Shown here: piece after piece, positions 23,620 through 25,732 of the stretch
Layout of the letters: every line of letters begins with the position of its first letter
How positions within the stretch are numbered: position 1 is the first letter of the stretch
DNA from: a virus
Reading direction: 5' to 3' (one strand)
IMG/VR virus record: IMGVR_UViG_3300021961_000568
Span: 1-25,732 of that record
DNA: 25,732 nt
The notes under the pieces: model-generated
Database searches by the model: none
What the model was told of the DNA's origin: nothing
What the model saw: the letters and a program-made list of their open reading frames with translations, nothing else
Position numbers and translations under genes: made by a program

Positions 23620-23789
23620 AAGATAACAATGCCCAGCCCAAGTACGAGATGTCGGTAACCATCCGTTCGCTTGAAGATGACATCGCTGGAGAGACTGATC
23701 CCGGCGCTAAGGCTACAATGGAAGCTTTGTTGACGGTCCTTAAGCGAAAATTTGGCGAAGGTCAGGTCTGGTCGAACAACAATTATTAA
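23607..23789 (+). CDS. Small unknown protein after SpeD-like gene
   Basis: The 60-residue product overlaps the end of the SpeD-like gene by 13 bases and has an AAAAAGGAG Shine-Dalgarno seven bases before its ATG. It is acidic in the first half (ALEDNNAQPKYEM, SLEDDIAGETD) with a helical second half ending in QVWSNNNY. I do not recognise it. The coupling suggests it is co-expressed with the SpeD-like protein. It is the last gene before the long non-coding region. Confidence 0.65.
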   Translation: MPALEDNNAQPKYEMSVTIRSLEDDIAGETDPGAKATMEALLTVLKRKFGEGQVWSNNNY

Positions 23790-24077
23790 GTAGGCTCTAG
23801 GAGCGTCTAGGAAGCCCGTGGACGGGAGTTTACATACCCTTGGCTACTACCCTAGCCGGGAGAGTAAACGCCTGTCAGCGGGCGTTCAGCAACGCTAAGG
23901 AGCGTTAGAGAGGGTTTGAGGGGGGTTGACAGAATTTTGAGCAAAAATCTGAAAGCCCTAACGTTATCTACGAGTGGTCGCTACCCCCCATGGCCCTCCC
24001 GCAACAGCCACGCTACAGCTTGCATACGGCCAAGCACACGCTTATTCACGTTAAACGATTGATTCTAAACGTTATTT
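23790..24077. other. Non-coding, GC-rich hairpin region after the late genes
   Basis: No gene is evident. Small hairpins are visible: CCCG/CGGG at 23815-23826, ACGCC/GGCGT near 23869-23886, and a perfect 6-bp stem AACGCT/AGCGTT with loop AAGG at 23891-23906. A TTGACA at 23926-23931 has no good -10 partner. Composition shifts from GC-rich to AT-rich around 24030. A genome terminus or packaging site would be expected near here in a T7-like phage. Confidence 0.5.
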
Positions 24078-24100
24078 AACGGATCATTCATCCGTTTTTT
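24078..24100 (+). terminator. Intrinsic terminator at the end of the late transcript
   Basis: AACGGAT and ATCCGTT (24078-24084 and 24090-24096) form a 7-bp stem around a 5-base loop, followed by a run of six T (24095-24100). It is the first T-tailed hairpin after the late genes. A competing stem between CGTTAAA and TTTAACG just upstream could overlap it. Confidence 0.75.
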
Positions 24101-24107
24101 GCACCTA

Positions 24108-24404
24108 AAGCTTGAACGCAAGCATAAGCCGACACAATACAGCCAAGCTTCGACCTAATAGTTAAGCTTGTCTGCTTTTTGTCAGGTATTTTTTACAGTC
24201 AAGCTAACGGTCACGTTTACTTGCACAAGCTTAAGCATACCTAGCAAGCTTAAGCATACCGAGGAAACAGTATAGGTTTCTTATAGTTTAGCTTAAGCTG
24301 CTATATATAAGGAACGCGCGTTCATATATTAGATCAACGATCTTATAGTTAAGCTTACTTTTTTTTATTTTTTTTATAGCTAAGCTTACTACACTGCTAA
24401 GCTT
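24108..24404. repeat. Cluster of AAGCTT-core repeats (iteron-like)
   Basis: AAGCTT occurs at 24108, 24145, 24164, 24227, 24246, 24351, 24382 and 24399, eight times in about 300 bp, often as (TATAG)TTAAGCTTA. A 16-base unit CAAGCTTAAGCATACC is present twice (24226-24241 and 24245-24260). Two neighbouring pairs are spaced exactly 19 bp. The tract is AT-rich, with T-runs at 24359-24376 and palindromes at 24312-24323 (GAACGCGCGTTC) and 24331-24343 (AGATC/GATCT). Confidence 0.85.
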
Positions 24405-24529
24405 CTGAAAAACCTGCATCTTGCACTATAACATACTGAAAACAAACGATTCACAATGACGAATCACCCGTGAAAATAAACTTAACAATAAACACTAACC
24501 TACTGATTTTATTGGTATAAAAAAACAGT
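24405..24529. other. AT-rich non-coding spacer
   Basis: No gene is seen. It contains GCACTATAACAT at 24423-24434, which partly resembles a T7-type promoter core, and a GATTC/GAATC inverted repeat near 24449-24466. Neither is strong enough to name. Confidence 0.45.
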
Positions 24530-24557
24530 TTGACGGGGAAAAAATAATAGATATTCT
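24530..24557 (+). promoter_or_regulatory. Candidate sigma70 promoter
   Basis: TTGACG at 24530-24535 and TATTCT at 24552-24557 are separated by 16 bases in an A-rich context. It is the best host-type promoter I can find in the intergenic region and points toward the rightward genes, matching the place of early promoters in T7-like phages. A start near 24564 would give a leader of about 450 bases. Confidence 0.5.
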
Positions 24558-24563
24558 GTATAC

Positions 24564-25022
24564 ATCGGACGAAACAAGAGCGCCTCGCGGCGGTACCCGG
24601 ACGGGCTTGCACGTCAGAGCTGTTTGACAATCGAAACTGATGCTAGCGCCCATTGGCGCAAGGTCACTGCCTAGCCGTGAAAGCGTGTTAGGTAAGGTGC
24701 GGCGATACGCTAGCTAGAATGTTTCGTATATCTGGAAACTTGAGAAACACTGTGTGTTTTGGGCTGTCGATTTGCGCCTAGTCGCCGACATTGTATGGGT
24801 CACAGTCCATTAACTAGCATAAGCGCGAAAGCGGTTGCCGTATGGCTATGTTAGACGCAATGTAAAGTATCAAGCGGCGTGCGAGAAGACGCTGTAGAAA
24901 TATCTCTCGCCCAAGTTCTCACTTTGCTAGGGTCATTGTGCCGTTGCTGGATAGCAGCAAAGTGTGGGCTTTCAGCATGTCGGTATTGTGCCGATATGTC
25001 CAAAGCTCATAGGAGAATAGTC
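24564..25022 (+). ncRNA. Long structured leader or non-coding RNA region
   Basis: This ~450-base stretch has no convincing gene; a frame open from a GTG at 24879 lacks a Shine-Dalgarno and has a Cys-rich, atypical N-terminus. It holds many inverted repeats: GCGCC/GGCGC at 24645-24658, TGTCG...CGACA with an inner GCG/CGC at 24765-24790, CGC-GAAA-GCG near 24824-24833, TTGCTG/CAGCAA at 24944-24960, CACTTTGCT/AGCAAAGTG at 24920-24964, and CATGTCGG/CCGATATG (one G-U) at 24976-24998. The last lies 12 bases before the Shine-Dalgarno of the next gene. Whether it is a cis leader, a separate RNA or an origin is not decided. Confidence 0.45.
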
Positions 25023-25217
25023 ATGTTTAAGTCTGCAAAGCCTATCCATGTTAAGCTTCCGTTTGTCCGTGTTATGATCCGCAAGCGGTCTGTTGTTTCT
25101 AAGTGGGAAACACACGCTGGCAAGGTTGGCCGTGTGTTTAACGCTGGCAAATTTATGATTGCCACATATCCCAAAAAGTCGGCACGTTGTCCGTCTGTTA
25201 ACTTTCGCTTGTCCTGA
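25023..25217 (+). CDS. Small basic unknown protein
   Basis: The 64-residue product (MFKSAKPIHVKLPFVRVMIR) is very basic, with a VGRVFNAGKFMIATYPKK segment and a C-terminal SVNFRLS. I do not recognise it. The ATG at 25023 has AGGAG at 25011-25015 and shares the leader AGGAGAATAGTxATG with the next gene. I prefer it over the upstream GTG at 24879. A small basic protein at the start of the early region could be a host-takeover factor in T7-like phages, but that is inference from position. Confidence 0.65.
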   Translation: MFKSAKPIHVKLPFVRVMIRKRSVVSKWETHAGKVGRVFNAGKFMIATYPKKSARCPSVNFRLS

Positions 25218-25221
25218 TCAT

Positions 25222-25256
25222 TGCGCTAGCGTATATAGTGCGCTAGCGTGTTTGTC
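25222..25256 (+). terminator. Hairpin between the two early genes
   Basis: TGCGCTAGCGT appears twice (25222-25232 and 25239-25249). Its core CGCTAGCG is itself palindromic, so the copies form an 8-bp stem with a 9-base loop, followed by the moderately T-rich GTTTGTCCCTTTT. It could be a weak intrinsic terminator or an RNA processing site. Confidence 0.5.
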
Positions 25257-25285
25257 CCTTTTCCAAATGTACTAGGAGAATAGTT

Positions 25286-25732
25286 ATGGTTGCGCTTTCT
25301 AATACCAGCAAGCTGAATGCTAAGTCATGGTCGTTAAACGCTGGCGAAACGTGTCCCGGCAGTATTGATCCAGAAACCAAACAAGTGTTGCCAGTCTGCG
25401 GCGGATGCTATGCCAAGGGCGGTAACTATCGCTTTGCCAATGTACGAAACCCACGTGATCACAATAGGGAGGATTGGAAACGCCCAGAATGGGTAGATGA
25501 TATGGTCGAGCGACTGGATAGCGAACGTTATTTCCGCTGGTTCGACAGCGGCGATGTGTACCATCCTGCGCTTGCCTTCAAGATATTTCTTGTGATCCAA
25601 CGCACGCCATGGGTTAAGCATTGGTTGCCAACCAAGAGCTACAACATCCCAAAAATACGTGCGGTTCTTGATCGCATTGCTACACTGCCTAATGTTGCAT
25701 TGCGGTTTTCATCGCCTAACATCGATGGAACC
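25286..25732 (+). CDS. Phage gp88-like protein (partial, runs off the window)
   Basis: At least 149 residues are encoded and the frame is open at the window edge. The N-terminus has a Cys cluster, C23 in ETCPGS and C38/C41 in PVCGGCYAKGG, followed by aromatic-rich segments RWFDSGDVYHP and HWLPTKSYNIP, and later LRFSSPNIDG. I recognise this as the family named after mycobacteriophage L5 gene product 88, found in many phages and plasmids with no established function. The conserved cysteines suggest metal or Fe-S binding. AGGAG precedes the ATG, with the same leader as the gene before. No C-terminal part can be assessed. Confidence 0.75.
   Translation, partial: MVALSNTSKLNAKSWSLNAGETCPGSIDPETKQVLPVCGGCYAKGGNYRFANVRNPRDHNREDWKRPEWVDDMVERLDSERYFRWFDSGDVYHPALAFKIFLVIQRTPWVKHWLPTKSYNIPKIRAVLDRIATLPNVALRFSSPNIDGT

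Noticed and set aside
23926-23955. TTGACA as a promoter -35 box
   Set aside because: No acceptable -10 hexamer at 15-19 bases; the sequence there is CTGAAA-like.
24226-24260. CRISPR-like repeat pair
   Set aside because: Only two copies with a 3-base spacer; no array of regular spacers.
24564-25022. tRNA genes
   Set aside because: I looked for a GTTCRANYC T-arm with a matching acceptor stem in the intergenic region and found none, despite many hairpins.
24879-25022. Longer 112-residue version of the basic protein from a GTG start
   Set aside because: No Shine-Dalgarno at the GTG; the extra N-terminus overlaps strong inverted repeats, whereas the ATG at 25023 has a good AGGAG shared with the next gene.
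25334-25621. Minus-strand open frame of 95 codons over the gp88-like gene
   Set aside because: The plus-strand frame has a family match and a Shine-Dalgarno; the opposite frame has neither.
1-25732. Prophage or temperate phage signs (integrase, repressor, attachment site)
   Set aside because: None found in the window; gene content is that of a lytic T7-like phage, though the replication half is not visible.

Overview
The window is the late (virion, lysis, packaging) half of a T7-like podovirus, followed by a ~1.2 kb non-coding region and the start of what is probably the early region. All supported genes read rightward and are tightly packed, often with TAATG or ATGA overlaps. The gene order matches T7 genes 8 to 19: portal, scaffold, major capsid, two tail tube proteins, a gp13-like protein, three ejection proteins, tail fibre, lysis genes, small and large terminase. 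No RNA polymerase, integrase or DNA polymerase is present, so I cannot say whether it belongs to Autographiviridae in the strict sense. The holin resembles the three-TM holins of alphaproteobacterial gene transfer agents, and several small proteins resemble those of marine alphaproteobacterial podoviruses. An alphaproteobacterial host is therefore plausible but not proven.

Layout. 1-2759: tail end of an upstream gene, portal, scaffold and a small HNH protein. 2760-3890: major capsid gene, with its own leader and a strong intrinsic terminator directly behind it. 3914-16075: tail tubular A and B, gp13-like protein and three internal (ejection) proteins. Both cell-wall enzymes, a lytic transglycosylase and an M15 peptidase, sit on the gp15-position protein; I see no transglycosylase motif at the N-terminus of the gp16-position protein. 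16085-19233: a modular fibre (T7 gp17 stem, two collagen-like rods, a CBM-like module and a predicted seven-bladed Asp-box propeller tip) and a tail-fibre-assembly-like protein. 19237-20699: an interrupted small reading frame and a lysis cassette (small TM protein, GH24 endolysin with a hydrophobic tail, GTA-type holin, XhlA-like protein). 20701-23198: small terminase, two small phage proteins and large terminase.

23200-23789 holds a divergent homologue of S-adenosylmethionine decarboxylase (SpeD), which keeps the pyruvoyl-forming serine and the catalytic His and Cys but lacks the expected adenosine-binding residues. A 60-residue unknown protein follows.

23790-25022 has no convincing gene. 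It contains GC-rich hairpins, an intrinsic terminator, an AT-rich tract with eight AAGCTT cores in about 300 bp, a sigma70-like promoter near 24530, and a long leader rich in inverted repeats. This is where T7-like genomes have their ends and the first host-RNAP promoters, so the physical genome ends may lie here. Then come a 64-residue basic protein, a hairpin, and a gp88-like protein that runs off the window.
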